Shown: piece after piece, positions 46,561-55,303 of the stretch
Layout: every line of letters starts with the position of its first letter
Position numbering within the stretch: position 1 is the stretch's first letter
Translations under genes and position numbers: made by a program
Source: Kocuria soli
GTDB taxonomy: Bacteria; Actinomycetota; Actinomycetes; Actinomycetales; Micrococcaceae
Direction: 5' to 3'
Assembly (NCBI RefSeq): GCF_003797835.1
Contig: NZ_RKMF01000017.1
Location: 1-64,000, forward strand
Length of the DNA: 64,000 nt
Notes under the pieces: model-generated
What the model was told of the DNA's origin: nothing
Database searches by the model: none
What the model saw: only the letters and a program-made list of their open reading frames with translations

Positions 46561-47124
46561 CTATCGGGGCCACCCGTCGTTACCACCAAGTAAGGAAGGT
46601 TCCAGAAACTCGGCGTAACGTTGACGGACCTTTGACAGCTTGGGGTTGATGACCACCTGGCAGTACCCGTTGAACGGCTGCTTGGCGTAGAAGTCCTGAT
46701 GGAAGGATTCCGCCGGGTACAACGTCCCGAGAGGCTCGATCGTGGTCACGATCGGGTCCTCGAACAGCGGCCGGGCGCGTTCGATCGCTTTGGCGAACAC
46801 CTGTTCCTGCTCGGCGTCCGCGGGGAACATCGCCGAGCGGTACTGCGTACCGACGTCGTGCCCCTGACGGTTCAGGGTCGTGGGGTCGTGCCCGGTGAAG
46901 AAGATGTCCAGGATGGTGTCCTCGGAGACGATGTCGGGGTCGAACGTGACGGCGACGGCCTCGGCGTGACCCGTGGTTCCCGTGCACACGCTGTGGTAAT
47001 CGGGATGGCCGGTGTGGCCACCGGTGTAGACGGACACCACGTCCGTCACACCGCGCGTGATGCGGTACACCGCGTCCAGGCACCAGAAGCACCCGCCTGC
47101 AAGAACGAAAGTCGTTGGTCTCAC
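46561..47124 (-). CDS. msrA: peptide methionine sulfoxide reductase MsrA
   Basis: Repairs methionine-S-sulfoxide. Catalytic Cys12 is in GGCFWC; YTGGHTGHPDYHSVCTGTTGHAEAV, given here in two parts (YTGGHTGHPDYH and VCTGTTGHAEAV), is the family core, with GTQYRSAMF and HQDFY downstream. Length 187. GTG 47124 with GGAG in front is preferred; GTG 47139 is possible. Divergent from the Nif3-like gene with only about 50 bp between. Confidence 0.94.
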   Translation of the reverse strand: MRPTTFVLAGGCFWCLDAVYRITRGVTDVVSVYTGGHTGHPDYHSVCTGTTGHAEAVAVTFDPDIVSEDTILDIFFTGHDPTTLNRQGHDVGTQYRSAMFPADAEQEQVFAKAIERARPLFEDPIVTTIEPLGTLYPAESFHQDFYAKQPFNGYCQVVINPKLSKVRQRYAEFLEPSLLGGNDGWPR

Positions 47125-47165
47125 GTGTGGCTCCAACACAGCACCCGCCCCGCGTATTCCGCTCG

Positions 47166-47171
47166 TAGGAT
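47166..47171 (+). promoter_or_regulatory. probable leaderless promoter, -10 TAGGAT
   Basis: TAGGAT ends six bases before ATG 47178, leaving no room for a ribosome binding site in the transcript. Confidence 0.45.
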
Positions 47172-47177
47172 GAAGCC

Positions 47178-48137
47178 ATGACGGCTGATCGAGATGACCT
47201 CGTCCGTGCCGATGCGTCCATCGCCACCGGGAACCCCGGTGCTGACGGCGTGCCGACTCATCCCCAGGCAGTGGCGACGGTCGCTCGCGTGGTCGAGGTG
47301 GCCGACGCGTTGTGGCCCTTCCGGAGCCAGGAGAGTTGGGACGCCTCCGAGCTGGTCGTGGGGCGTCCCTATGCCCCCGTGCGGCGCATCCTGGTGGCGG
47401 TCGATCCGGTGTCCTCCGTGGTCCAGGAGGCCGTGGACCTGGACGTCGACCTGCTGTTGACCCACCACCCCCTCATGCTCGGTGGGCAGAGCTCGGTGGC
47501 CGCAGATCACTACAAGGGCCGGTTGGTGCACGAACTGATCGAGAACCGGATCGGGCTGCTGGCCTGCCACACCAACGCCGACAGCGCCGAGTCGGGAGTG
47601 TCCGAGGTCCTGATCCAGGCCTGCGGGGTCTCACGCGCCCGCCCCTTGCAGCCGCTGGCAGAGGACCCCGCAACGGGGCTCGGTCGGATCGGCGGTCTGG
47701 ATGAGCCCGTGACGCTCGAGGACCTCGCCCGGCACTTGGCTGCCGTCGTTCCTCCCACCGCGCAAGGCGTACGGGTGGCGGGGCCGAAAGACCGAGAGAT
47801 CCGGACCGTGGCCGTGTGCGGGGGCGCCGGCGGGTCGCTGCTCGACGACGTCGCGGCCACGGAAGCGGATGTCTACGTCACGGCGGACCTGCGGCATCAC
47901 CCGGTGTCGGAGGCACGGGAGGCCGCCATGCACGGGGGCGACGACGGCCTGTGTCTGATCGACCTGTCCCACGCGGCCAGCGAGTGGCTGTGGGTGCCCG
48001 TGGGGGCGGCTGCTCTCGAGGAGGCGCTCCGGGGGCGCGGTCACGACGTCGAGGTCCTGGTGTCCGAACGACGCACGGATCCGTGGGACTTCCGGGTGCC
48101 CAGTCCGCATCCGGAGCCGCAGGACCGCTGGACCTGA
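47178..48137 (+). CDS. Nif3-like dinuclear metal centre protein
   Basis: Protein of 319 residues of the Nif3/YbgI family (GTP cyclohydrolase type-1-like fold). Metal-binding residues lie in LLLTHHPLML, ACHTNADSA and later DLSHAASEWLWVP, with TADLRHHPV. Biochemical role is poorly known; it may act on nucleotides or as a metal-dependent hydrolase. The next gene encodes a coiled-coil Zn-ribbon protein, a common neighbour. Confidence 0.88.
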   Translation: MTADRDDLVRADASIATGNPGADGVPTHPQAVATVARVVEVADALWPFRSQESWDASELVVGRPYAPVRRILVAVDPVSSVVQEAVDLDVDLLLTHHPLMLGGQSSVAADHYKGRLVHELIENRIGLLACHTNADSAESGVSEVLIQACGVSRARPLQPLAEDPATGLGRIGGLDEPVTLEDLARHLAAVVPPTAQGVRVAGPKDREIRTVAVCGGAGGSLLDDVAATEADVYVTADLRHHPVSEAREAAMHGGDDGLCLIDLSHAASEWLWVPVGAAALEEALRGRGHDVEVLVSERRTDPWDFRVPSPHPEPQDRWT

Positions 48138-48197
48138 GATCGCTGAAGAGATTTCGGCACGACACAAGACACGGCACACGGCCGGAGGAGACAGACG

Positions 48198-48926
48198 ATG
48201 ACCCGAGCCACCTCGGAGAACTACGCGGCACTGCTGGAACTGCAGCGGCGCGACGCACGCATGACCTCCCTGTCCGAATCTCTCAAGACGCTCCAGCAGG
48301 AGCCGCAGCTGGTGGCCGCGTTGAAGCGCCGCCAGGCCGCAGTGCACACGGCCAAGCAGCTGGACGCGCGTCGTGCGGACCTGGAGAAGTCCGAGTCGGC
48401 TGCGCAACAGAAGCTCGACGACGTTCTGGCGCGGCTGGAGAAGGATCGGCAGCGGCGCGACGCCGGCGGATCCGCCAAGGAGGTTTCCGCGCTGCAGCGC
48501 CAGATCGAATCGCTCACCACGCAGGTGGAGAAGGCCCGGACTGCGTTGGCCACCGCCACCCAGGAACTGGAGTCCTTCCGGGCCGAGCGCTCGGCCGTCC
48601 TGCCCAAGCTCCAGGCTGCGGACGCCGAAGCCAAGAACCTGGTGGCGGCGGCGCAGGAGCGTGGCGCTGCCATGCAGGCGGAACACGCCCAATTGGTGGG
48701 GGAGAGGGACGCCGCCTTGGCCGCCGTGGACAACCAACCGCTCCTGGCCCGCTACGAAAAGATTCGCACGGGAGGCCACGCCATCCGCACGGCGGCCACC
48801 ACGCGCACCGGGGTCACCTGCGGTTCGTGTGGTTCCGCGATGAGCCCCGCCGAACTGGCGGAGGTGGAAGCCGACCCGGCAGAGGTCTCCACCTGCCCGT
48901 CCTGCGGGGCGATCTTCGCGGGCTGA
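48198..48926 (+). CDS. coiled-coil zinc-ribbon protein (CT398-like)
   Basis: Protein of 242 residues. Residues 5-185 form a long antiparallel coiled coil (KRRQAAVHTAKQLDARRADL and on). The C terminus is a zinc ribbon with CGSCGSAM and CPSCGAIF. Homologues resemble chlamydial CT398 and are suspected to bind RNA or nucleic acid machinery, but the role is unknown. ATG 48198 follows GGAGGAGA. It is downstream of the Nif3-like gene and converges on rnpB. Confidence 0.85.
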   Translation: MTRATSENYAALLELQRRDARMTSLSESLKTLQQEPQLVAALKRRQAAVHTAKQLDARRADLEKSESAAQQKLDDVLARLEKDRQRRDAGGSAKEVSALQRQIESLTTQVEKARTALATATQELESFRAERSAVLPKLQAADAEAKNLVAAAQERGAAMQAEHAQLVGERDAALAAVDNQPLLARYEKIRTGGHAIRTAATTRTGVTCGSCGSAMSPAELAEVEADPAEVSTCPSCGAIFAG

Positions 48927-48945
48927 CCCGACCTGGGAACCGCTC

Positions 48946-49012
48946 GACCACACCGTTTCCTGCCGACCACACCGGGTATGCGCGGTGTGGTCGCAATCAG
49001 CGGTGTGGTCGC
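48946..49012. repeat. four spaced copies of CGACCACACCG, two inverted
   Basis: Direct copies at 48946-48956 and 48965-48975 and inverted copies at 48984-48994 and 49002-49012, spaced 19, 19 and 18 bases start to start. Copies 2 and 3 can form one hairpin (8-base loop) and copies 1 and 4 an outer one. Between the converging Zn-ribbon gene and rnpB they probably terminate transcription from both sides. Confidence 0.75.
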
Positions 49013-49034
49013 GGGCGGGAGAGAAGCGGGCGGG

Positions 49035-49421
49035 GGACAGGACGGCCTATGAGCCGGATTCTGGGCACACGCCCGGTTGCCCGGGACGCGGCGGTGACCA
49101 TCCATCTAGGCCCACCGTTGCCGATGGGCTCGAGCGGCCTACCCGGACACTCGGGCGAGCAGCCCTCCAACGTGTCCTGTCTGACCTTGCTCCGGACGGG
49201 GTTTACCGAGCCACACCGGTCACCCGGTGTGCTGGTGGGCTCTTACCCCACCTTTTCACCCTGACCCACGACGACGAATCGCCGCGGGCGGTCTGTTTTC
49301 TGTGGCACTTTCCTGCGGGTCACCCCGAGTGGGCGTTACCCACCGTCCTGCTCTGCGGAGTCCGGACTTTCCTCGCGACGCCGGTTGTCCGGCGTCGCGC
49401 GGTCACCCGGCCGTCCTGTCC
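49035..49421 (-). ncRNA. rnpB: RNase P RNA (bacterial type A)
   Basis: The minus strand reads GAGGAAAGTCCGGACTCCGC near the 5' part, AGACAGGACACGTTGGAGGG in the middle, and ends CAGAATCCGGCTCATAGG, all conserved blocks of bacterial RNase P RNA. The terminal helix P1 forms between 49409-49421 and 49035-49047, 13 perfect base pairs. Exact ends are inferred from that helix and may extend by some bases. The RNA processes the 5' ends of tRNAs such as those at 36539 and 59737. Confidence 0.94.
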
Positions 49422-49453
49422 AGCCGAGGAGTCTACCCGCTGGGGTGGATGGA

Positions 49454-49459
49454 TAGGAT
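49454..49459 (+). promoter_or_regulatory. probable leaderless promoter of yaaA, -10 TAGGAT
   Basis: TAGGAT ends seven bases before GTG 49467. The rnpB promoter must lie in the same 46-bp gap, reading the other way. Confidence 0.45.
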
Positions 49460-49466
49460 CGAGCGC

Positions 49467-50258
49467 GTGCTGATCCTCCTTCCCCCCTCAGAAACCAAGA
49501 CGGCCCCCACGACGGGCGATCCTGTGAACCTGGCCGAGCTCTCCTGGCCGCAGCTCACGGCTGCCCGGGAACGTGCACTCAAAGCATTGGTCAAGGTCAG
49601 CGGTCAGAGGAACGCCATGACCGTGTTGGGGGTGGGCTCCTCCTTGGAGCAGGAAGTCCTGAGGAACCAGAACCTGAGCTCGGCCCCCACGGCTCCTGCG
49701 CTGGAGGTCTACAACGGAGTTCTCTACGACGCGTTGTCCCGGAACTCGTTCACTCCGGCTCAGCGGGCAACAGCAGAACAGAGCATCGTCATCATGTCGG
49801 CGTTGTGGGGTGCGCTGAGACCCACCGACCGGATCCCCGCCTATCGACTGTCCGGTTCAACGGCCTTGCGTGGCCTGGGGAAATCGGGAGGCCTGAAGAT
49901 GTCGACCTACTGGAAGCCGCATCTGGCCGAGGTCCTCGGTGGAGAGGCGGGCGAACAGCTGATCGTGGACTGCCGTTCGTCCACTTACGCATCCGCCTTT
50001 GACGCACCCAAACAGAACACCGTCACGGTCAAGGTGGTGCAACCGGTCCACGGCCGACGCAAGGTCGTGTCGCACAATGCCAAGCACACCCGCGGCGAAC
50101 TGGCACGTCACCTGATCGGGTACGAAGCGCAGGGAGCGACGGTTCGGACCGCTGAGGACCTCCGAGCGGTGGCAGGTCAGCGGTGGACGGTGGAACTCGC
50201 CGAGCCGAGCGCCAAGAAGGCCGGGGAACTGACCGTGGTGCTGCCCGAACAGGGCTAG
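49467..50258 (+). CDS. yaaA: YaaA family peroxide stress protein
   Basis: Protein of 263 residues. It starts LILLPPSETKT and has VYNGVLYDAL, SALWGALRPTDRIPAYRL and SSTYASAFD, the YaaA signature. In E. coli YaaA limits free iron during peroxide stress. GTG 49467 matches the normal N terminus; an in-frame ATG 49449 would add six residues. Confidence 0.88.
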   Translation: MLILLPPSETKTAPTTGDPVNLAELSWPQLTAARERALKALVKVSGQRNAMTVLGVGSSLEQEVLRNQNLSSAPTAPALEVYNGVLYDALSRNSFTPAQRATAEQSIVIMSALWGALRPTDRIPAYRLSGSTALRGLGKSGGLKMSTYWKPHLAEVLGGEAGEQLIVDCRSSTYASAFDAPKQNTVTVKVVQPVHGRRKVVSHNAKHTRGELARHLIGYEAQGATVRTAEDLRAVAGQRWTVELAEPSAKKAGELTVVLPEQG

Positions 50259-50270
50259 CCCCACCCGGGC

Positions 50271-50849
50271 TTACTCGTCGTGGCCGAAGGGGTCCTCGTC
50301 GACCCCGGGCTGCCAGGTGTTCCCGGCGCGTCCCCATCCTTCTGCGCGAACGGTCTTCTTGGCCTTCTTGGACCACTTGGCGTTGAGACGGTCGACGTAC
50401 AACTTGCCGTCCAGGTGGTCGTACTCGTGCTGCATGACGCGCGCGAACCAGCCGGTGGCCTCCCATGCGATGGGGTTTCCGTGGGGGTCGAAGCCTGCGA
50501 TCTTGACCCAGTCGGCCCGCTTGAGCGGGTAACTCAGTCCGGGGACGGACAGGCAGCCCTCGGATTCCTCGTCCGGGTCCGGGCTCTGTTCGGAGATCTT
50601 GCCCACCGTCAGCACGGGGTTGATGATCTCGCCGCGGTCCGGGGCGTCGTCGTCGTTGGAGAAGACGAAGGTGAAAATCCGCAGCCCCACGCCGATCTGT
50701 GGTGCCGCCAGCCCGACGCCGTGAGCGGCGTCCATGGTTTCGTGCATGTCGGCGATCAGCTCGCGAAGGGAGTCGTCAAAGGCGGTGACCTTGCCGGCGG
50801 GGCGGTGCAGCACCGGATCACCGGTGATGACGACGGGGCGGACGGTCAT
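50271..50849 (-). CDS. def: peptide deformylase
   Basis: Removes the formyl group from new proteins. Motif 1 GVGLAAPQIG, motif 2 EGCLSVPG and motif 3 QHEYDHLDG supply the metal ligands (Cys and two His) and the catalytic Glu. Length 192 with a basic C terminus. ATG 50849 follows GAGGAGT. It converges on yaaA with 12 bp between. Confidence 0.96.
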   Translation of the reverse strand: MTVRPVVITGDPVLHRPAGKVTAFDDSLRELIADMHETMDAAHGVGLAAPQIGVGLRIFTFVFSNDDDAPDRGEIINPVLTVGKISEQSPDPDEESEGCLSVPGLSYPLKRADWVKIAGFDPHGNPIAWEATGWFARVMQHEYDHLDGKLYVDRLNAKWSKKAKKTVRAEGWGRAGNTWQPGVDEDPFGHDE

Positions 50850-50936
50850 GCGGTCGACTCCTCAAAGGGGTGGTTGCGGGGCTGAGAAGGAATCCTAGTG
50901 GAACACCGATTACCAGCGACCTGACGCAATACGCAG

Positions 50937-50942
50937 TATGCT
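50937..50942 (+). promoter_or_regulatory. possible leaderless promoter, -10 TATGCT
   Basis: TATGCT ends seven bases before the in-frame GTG 50950. It overlaps ATG 50938, which makes that ATG a less likely start. Confidence 0.4.
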
Positions 50943-50949
50943 TATAGCT

Positions 50950-51999
50950 GTGTCCATTTCACGGAGTCCCATCGTGGACGATCTCTGCGCGGCGGTCGGC
51001 TCGACGCCGCTGGTCCGATTGTCTCGACTGTTTCCCCGCGCAGAGATTCGCACTGAGGTTCTGGCCAAGGTGGAGTCCATGAACCCCGGGTGGAGTGCCA
51101 AGGACCGGCCGGCCGTGTCCATGCTGGACGATGCTCTGAACCGCGGCGTTCTGGCCCCCGGCGGCACGGTCATTGAGTCCAGTTCAGGCAACTTGGGCAT
51201 TTCACTGGCCCGTGCCTGCACGCTCCGCAATGTCCATTTCGTCTGCGTCGTCGATTCGCGCGCGAACCGCTCCACGGTGGCTGCGATCCGGGCACTGGGT
51301 GCGCGGATCGAGGTGGTCGACCAACCAGACCCCGCTACCGGTGATCTGCTCACCGCTCGACTTGCGCGAGTCCGGCAGCTGCTCGAAGAGATTCCGGGTT
51401 CGGTCAACCTGTACCAGTACGGGAATCCCGCCAACGCTCGCGCACATTGTGACGGCACCATGCGAGAGATCGCCGAGGCAACGGGAGGGCAGCTGGACGT
51501 CATGGTGGCCGCGTGCAGCACCACGGGCACCATCGGCGGATGCCAGAGCTACATCACCGAGCACGGAATGCAGACGGAACTTGTTGCCGTGGACGCTGTG
51601 GGCAGCGTGTTGTTCGGTGGTACACCTGGGGCACGCCTGTTGCCCGGGATGGGTGCCGGATTCGTCACGGACCTTTCACGGGAGGTCAGGCCCGACCGCG
51701 TCATCCGGGTCAGTGAACGCCAATGCATTGCCGGTGCCCGCCTACTCGCTCAGCGCGAAGGAATCCTGGCCGGTGCCTCCACCGGGGGCGTCGTGTGTGC
51801 CACGGCCCAGGTGTTGCGGGAACGGCCGCACCTCAGTCGCCTGGCCGTCATGGTTCACGACGGCGGCCTGCCGTACCTGGAGACCGTGTACGACGACGAC
51901 TGGGTGCGGGAGAACCTGGGCCTGACCCCCGAGGAGATCGAAACGACGATGGACGAGATCGCGGGGCTGCCCACCAACGATGGAACCGATCGTGACTGA
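50950..51999 (+). CDS. SbnA-like PLP-dependent synthase (cysteine synthase superfamily)
   Basis: Protein of 349 residues of the fold-type II family. PLP lysine is in NPGWSAKDRPAVS, the substrate loop is ESSSGNLGISLA, and the phosphate loop is STTGTIGG. The KDRPA motif and SSSGNLG, instead of KDRIG and GTSGNTG of the CysK at 45532, point to the SbnA group, which joins O-phosphoserine and an amino acid such as glutamate rather than sulfide. No SbnB-like dehydrogenase is nearby. GTG 50950 is preferred to ATG 50938 by its promoter spacing. The gene overlaps the next by 20 bases. The exact substrates are unknown. Confidence 0.82.
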   Translation: MSISRSPIVDDLCAAVGSTPLVRLSRLFPRAEIRTEVLAKVESMNPGWSAKDRPAVSMLDDALNRGVLAPGGTVIESSSGNLGISLARACTLRNVHFVCVVDSRANRSTVAAIRALGARIEVVDQPDPATGDLLTARLARVRQLLEEIPGSVNLYQYGNPANARAHCDGTMREIAEATGGQLDVMVAACSTTGTIGGCQSYITEHGMQTELVAVDAVGSVLFGGTPGARLLPGMGAGFVTDLSREVRPDRVIRVSERQCIAGARLLAQREGILAGASTGGVVCATAQVLRERPHLSRLAVMVHDGGLPYLETVYDDDWVRENLGLTPEEIETTMDEIAGLPTNDGTDRD

Positions 52000-53767
52000 C
52001 GTTCCCCGGTCGGGCAGACAGTTGAACCGTGCGGCGCAGGTGGAGCCGGCAGTCGGCGCGACGTTCCGGATCGCCGTCGTCGGTTCCGGTCCCAAGGCGT
52101 TGTTCGCGCTGGAGTCCCTGAGTCGGCGGCTGTCCAAGCGAACGCAGGACGAGCCCCGCGTGCAGATCACCGTGTTCGACGGCAATCCCTCTCCGGGCGT
52201 GGGTGCCGCTTATTCGCCCGAGCAACCGGAGTTCCTGCGGCTCAACGTGACCTCTGAGATCGTGGACGTCCACGAACCCGGAGCCTCGGGGCGCCTGGTC
52301 CCGGATTTCCTCGGGTGGGCCGCGGTGAACGCACCGCACCTGCACCGGGAGACCTACCCGCCCCGAGCCGACGTCGGACGGTACCTGCGCACGGCATGGG
52401 CGGTGGTGGAACGCCGTATGGCAACCGTGGCGGAGGTTGACCATGTCTTTAAGCGGGTAGTTGCGGCCGAGCCCGCCGCGCTCACGCAGCATGGACGCAG
52501 CAGCTGGACCCTCAACACGGCGGACTCTCGGGGGTACGGGCCCTACCACGAGGTCCTGCTGTGCACCGGACACGACGACGACCACGCCGGGGCCCTGTCG
52601 CACGGATGGCGCTCGCCGACCCCGTTGGTTCCGGCGGTCTTTCCGGTCGAGAACAACCTGGGCGAAGACCAGGTGCCGTCGGGGTCCACCGTGGCAGTTC
52701 GGGGGGCCGCGCTGACGTTCGTGGATGCCGCATTGGCACTGACGCAGGGCCGGGGTGGTGTCTTCATCGACCGGGGTCAGGATCGGTTCACGTACCTCCG
52801 TGCCGGGAACGAACCGGCACGGATCCTGCCCGTGTCCAGAGACGGACTCCTGCTGGACGCCAAGCCGGTGGTGGGTGGCGTTCCGGAGGACGTCCAGGCA
52901 CTGCTGGTCGAGGCGCGCGTGCGCCTGCGGGCATCGAGCGAGATGTCCCAGGTGTTGGCCTGTGTCGAGTCAACGGCGGTCAGCATTCTGCACCAACGCA
53001 CCATCAGAGCCTCATCGGATGCCGAATGGCAGATCTCCTACACGTTGCGCAACGGCGGTCCACCGGAATCCGAGCGGCTGGACCGGGCCCGACGTGTCCT
53101 GGCCATGAGTGTCCGCGCGGCCGAACACCCGGAGTCGACAGGCCCGGCCTGGGCCCTCGGGCGGGCCTGGGCCGGGCTGTACCCGGCGATCGTCGAAAAC
53201 CTGAGTTTCCGGGAGTTCGAGCAACGGGAGTGGGCGGAGTTCTCGGCTCTTGCACGGGCGATGGAGAGGTTCGCCTTCGGCCCGCCCCTGGTGAATGCAC
53301 GGAAGATCCTGGCCCTGGTCGAGGCGGGCGTCATCGACCTTTCCTGGATGCGTGCGGGAGTCACCATCGACGGCGACGGCGTGCACGGCCCGTCCGACGA
53401 GGACCCGGAGCCGGACGTCGTGGTTGACGCCGTGCTGGCCCCTCCCGGCGTCAGCGGGTCACAGCAACCGTTGTACCGGGACCTGCTTGAGCGAGGGGTG
53501 CTCAGTGTGCCCTCGGGTCGGCGCGGTGCCCGGGTGACGGAATCGGGGCAGGCCGTTGATGCCGTGGGTGAAGCCGTTGCGGGGCTGTCGCTCCTTGGGC
53601 GTGCCACCGAGGACTACGTGATCGGTCATGACACCCTCAACCGGTCCCTCCACCCGCAGCCGCAACGCTGGGCCGAACGCGTGGTTCAAGTGCTGACCGA
53701 ACGCGGGGCCACCTGCCCGACGGACAGCATTGCGGCAGCCGCTCCAACTACCGCGCCCGCGGAATGA
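51980..53767 (+). CDS. FAD/NAD(P)-binding protein (COG4529-like)
   Basis: Flavoprotein of 595 residues. The N-terminal dinucleotide motif is AVVGSGPKALFALESL, followed by the COG4529 hallmark GVGAAYSPEQPEFLRLNVTS. A second nucleotide-binding region is likely near TVAVRGAALTFVDAALAL. The family is uncharacterised and may contain monooxygenases or oxidases. It sits between two PLP enzymes with overlaps on both sides (20 and 4 bases), so the three proteins should be made together. It might oxidise the adduct made by the SbnA-like enzyme in place of SbnB; that is inference. GTG 51992 is an alternative start. Confidence 0.75.
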   Translation: MEPIVTDVPRSGRQLNRAAQVEPAVGATFRIAVVGSGPKALFALESLSRRLSKRTQDEPRVQITVFDGNPSPGVGAAYSPEQPEFLRLNVTSEIVDVHEPGASGRLVPDFLGWAAVNAPHLHRETYPPRADVGRYLRTAWAVVERRMATVAEVDHVFKRVVAAEPAALTQHGRSSWTLNTADSRGYGPYHEVLLCTGHDDDHAGALSHGWRSPTPLVPAVFPVENNLGEDQVPSGSTVAVRGAALTFVDAALALTQGRGGVFIDRGQDRFTYLRAGNEPARILPVSRDGLLLDAKPVVGGVPEDVQALLVEARVRLRASSEMSQVLACVESTAVSILHQRTIRASSDAEWQISYTLRNGGPPESERLDRARRVLAMSVRAAEHPESTGPAWALGRAWAGLYPAIVENLSFREFEQREWAEFSALARAMERFAFGPPLVNARKILALVEAGVIDLSWMRAGVTIDGDGVHGPSDEDPEPDVVVDAVLAPPGVSGSQQPLYRDLLERGVLSVPSGRRGARVTESGQAVDAVGEAVAGLSLLGRATEDYVIGHDTLNRSLHPQPQRWAERVVQVLTERGATCPTDSIAAAAPTTAPAE

Positions 53768-55257
53768 AGGTCACAATGCTCACGGAACAGATGGCCACGG
53801 ATCCGCTCCGCGCAGCCGCGCACGGCACCCCGCCGTTGGCCGCCAGGCTCGAACCCTGGATGCGCGACCTGCTCTCGGACCCGGGAGAATGCGACCGGTT
53901 GCTCCGCACCTACGGCAGTCCGGTCAACGTCCACGACTTCACACCCCTTCAGCGCAATGCGGCGGAGATGGTGCAGTCCGGTGCGCGTCACGGGGTGCCC
54001 CTCCGAGTGTTCGTCGCGCGAAAGGCCAACAAGACTTTGGGGCTGGTGGAAGCGGTCAAGGACCTGGGGCACGGGATCGACGTCGCCAGCGAACGTGAGT
54101 TGCGCCAGGTCCTGGACCTCGGAATGAGCCCGGCCGACATCATCCTCACGGCGGCCGTCAAACCGGAGCGCTTGCTACGCCTGGCCATGGAACGCGGTGT
54201 ACCGGTGGCCCTGGACAACCTGGACGAGGCCCTGTTGGCCCAGCAGGTGAGTTCCGGGCTGCCTGCGCCGTCACCGGTGGTCTTGAGGATGGCGCCGGAG
54301 CCCGCGGAAGGACTGGCCCCCACACGTTTCGGGGAATCCGCGGAGACCTGGCTTTCCTTCCTGGACGACCACCCGCTTGAGGCCGCGGGACAGCGGGTGG
54401 ACGGGATCCATTTCCACCTGCACGGGTATTCGGCACGGGACCGTGCGGTGGCGCTCACCCAAGCCATCGAGTTCATCGACCGGTTGCGCGAGGGCGGCCA
54501 CGCGCCGTCGTTCATCGACATGGGCGGGGGCGTGCCGATGTCCTACCTGAACGACGGCGAACAGTGGGCCACCTTCTGGGAACAGCACGAAGCTGACTTG
54601 CTGGACGGCGGTACCACCCAGACGTGGCGCGGCGACGGGTTGGGGCTCAGGGTGGAAGACCATTCGGAGGGGCCTCGGCTGACCGGGGTGCGGGACGTGT
54701 ATCCGTACCACCAGTCACCCGTTCGCGGGGAGTGGTTGGACGCGGTCCTGACGACGCAGATCGCGCCAGGGGTGACCGTGGCCCAGGCCCTGAACGAACG
54801 CGGAATCACCCTGCGCTGCGAACCGGGACGGTCCATGCTCGATGGCTGTGGGCTGACCCTGGCGCGAGTGGTGTTCCGGAAGCACACGAGCGACGGTGTG
54901 CCGATCGTGGGCCTCGAGATGAACAGGACCCAGTGCCGGTCCACGTCCGCGGACTTCCTGGTCGACCCTGTCCTGGTCCGGACCGGGTCGCAGGCCCGCG
55001 GGGCCTCGCACAAGGAGGCATGGAACGGAAACGACGGCGCATTCCTGGTCGGCGCTTACTGCATCGAGGCCGAGCTGATCCTGCGTCGTCGCATCTGCTT
55101 CCCGGCCGGCATTGACGTGGGGGACGTGATTGCCCTGCCGAACACGGCCGGTTATCTCATGCACATCCTGGAAAGCGCCTCCCACCAGATCCCGCTGGCC
55201 GCCAACGTGGTGCGGTCCGGGGCGGAATTCGTCCGCGACGGGATTGACCTGGGTTGA
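53764..55257 (+). CDS. PLP-dependent decarboxylase-like enzyme (Y4yA/LysA type, fold III)
   Basis: Protein of 497 residues of the diaminopimelate/ornithine decarboxylase superfamily. The PLP lysine is in VFVARKANKTLG (VKAN in LysA), the His in FHLHGYSARD, the glycine loop in FIDMGGGVP, and the phosphate site in RCEPGRSMLDGCG. An insert of about 55 residues (positions 275-330) is absent from LysA. Resembles rhizobial Y4yA, which is found with an SbnA-like partner. Genes overlap by four bases; ATG 53776 with AAGG in front is another possible start. Whether it decarboxylates or does other PLP chemistry is unknown. Confidence 0.8.
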   Translation: MKVTMLTEQMATDPLRAAAHGTPPLAARLEPWMRDLLSDPGECDRLLRTYGSPVNVHDFTPLQRNAAEMVQSGARHGVPLRVFVARKANKTLGLVEAVKDLGHGIDVASERELRQVLDLGMSPADIILTAAVKPERLLRLAMERGVPVALDNLDEALLAQQVSSGLPAPSPVVLRMAPEPAEGLAPTRFGESAETWLSFLDDHPLEAAGQRVDGIHFHLHGYSARDRAVALTQAIEFIDRLREGGHAPSFIDMGGGVPMSYLNDGEQWATFWEQHEADLLDGGTTQTWRGDGLGLRVEDHSEGPRLTGVRDVYPYHQSPVRGEWLDAVLTTQIAPGVTVAQALNERGITLRCEPGRSMLDGCGLTLARVVFRKHTSDGVPIVGLEMNRTQCRSTSADFLVDPVLVRTGSQARGASHKEAWNGNDGAFLVGAYCIEAELILRRRICFPAGIDVGDVIALPNTAGYLMHILESASHQIPLAANVVRSGAEFVRDGIDLG

Positions 55258-55303
55258 TTCTTGAGCCGCGGTGAAAGAGGCCGTTGATGGAAGGGCGCCT
55301 CGC

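Noticed and set aside
50950-51999. A second cysteine synthase or cystathionine beta-synthase
   Set aside because: The KDRPA and SSSGNLG motifs and the tight linkage to two other enzymes fit the SbnA group better; a canonical CysK is already at 45532.
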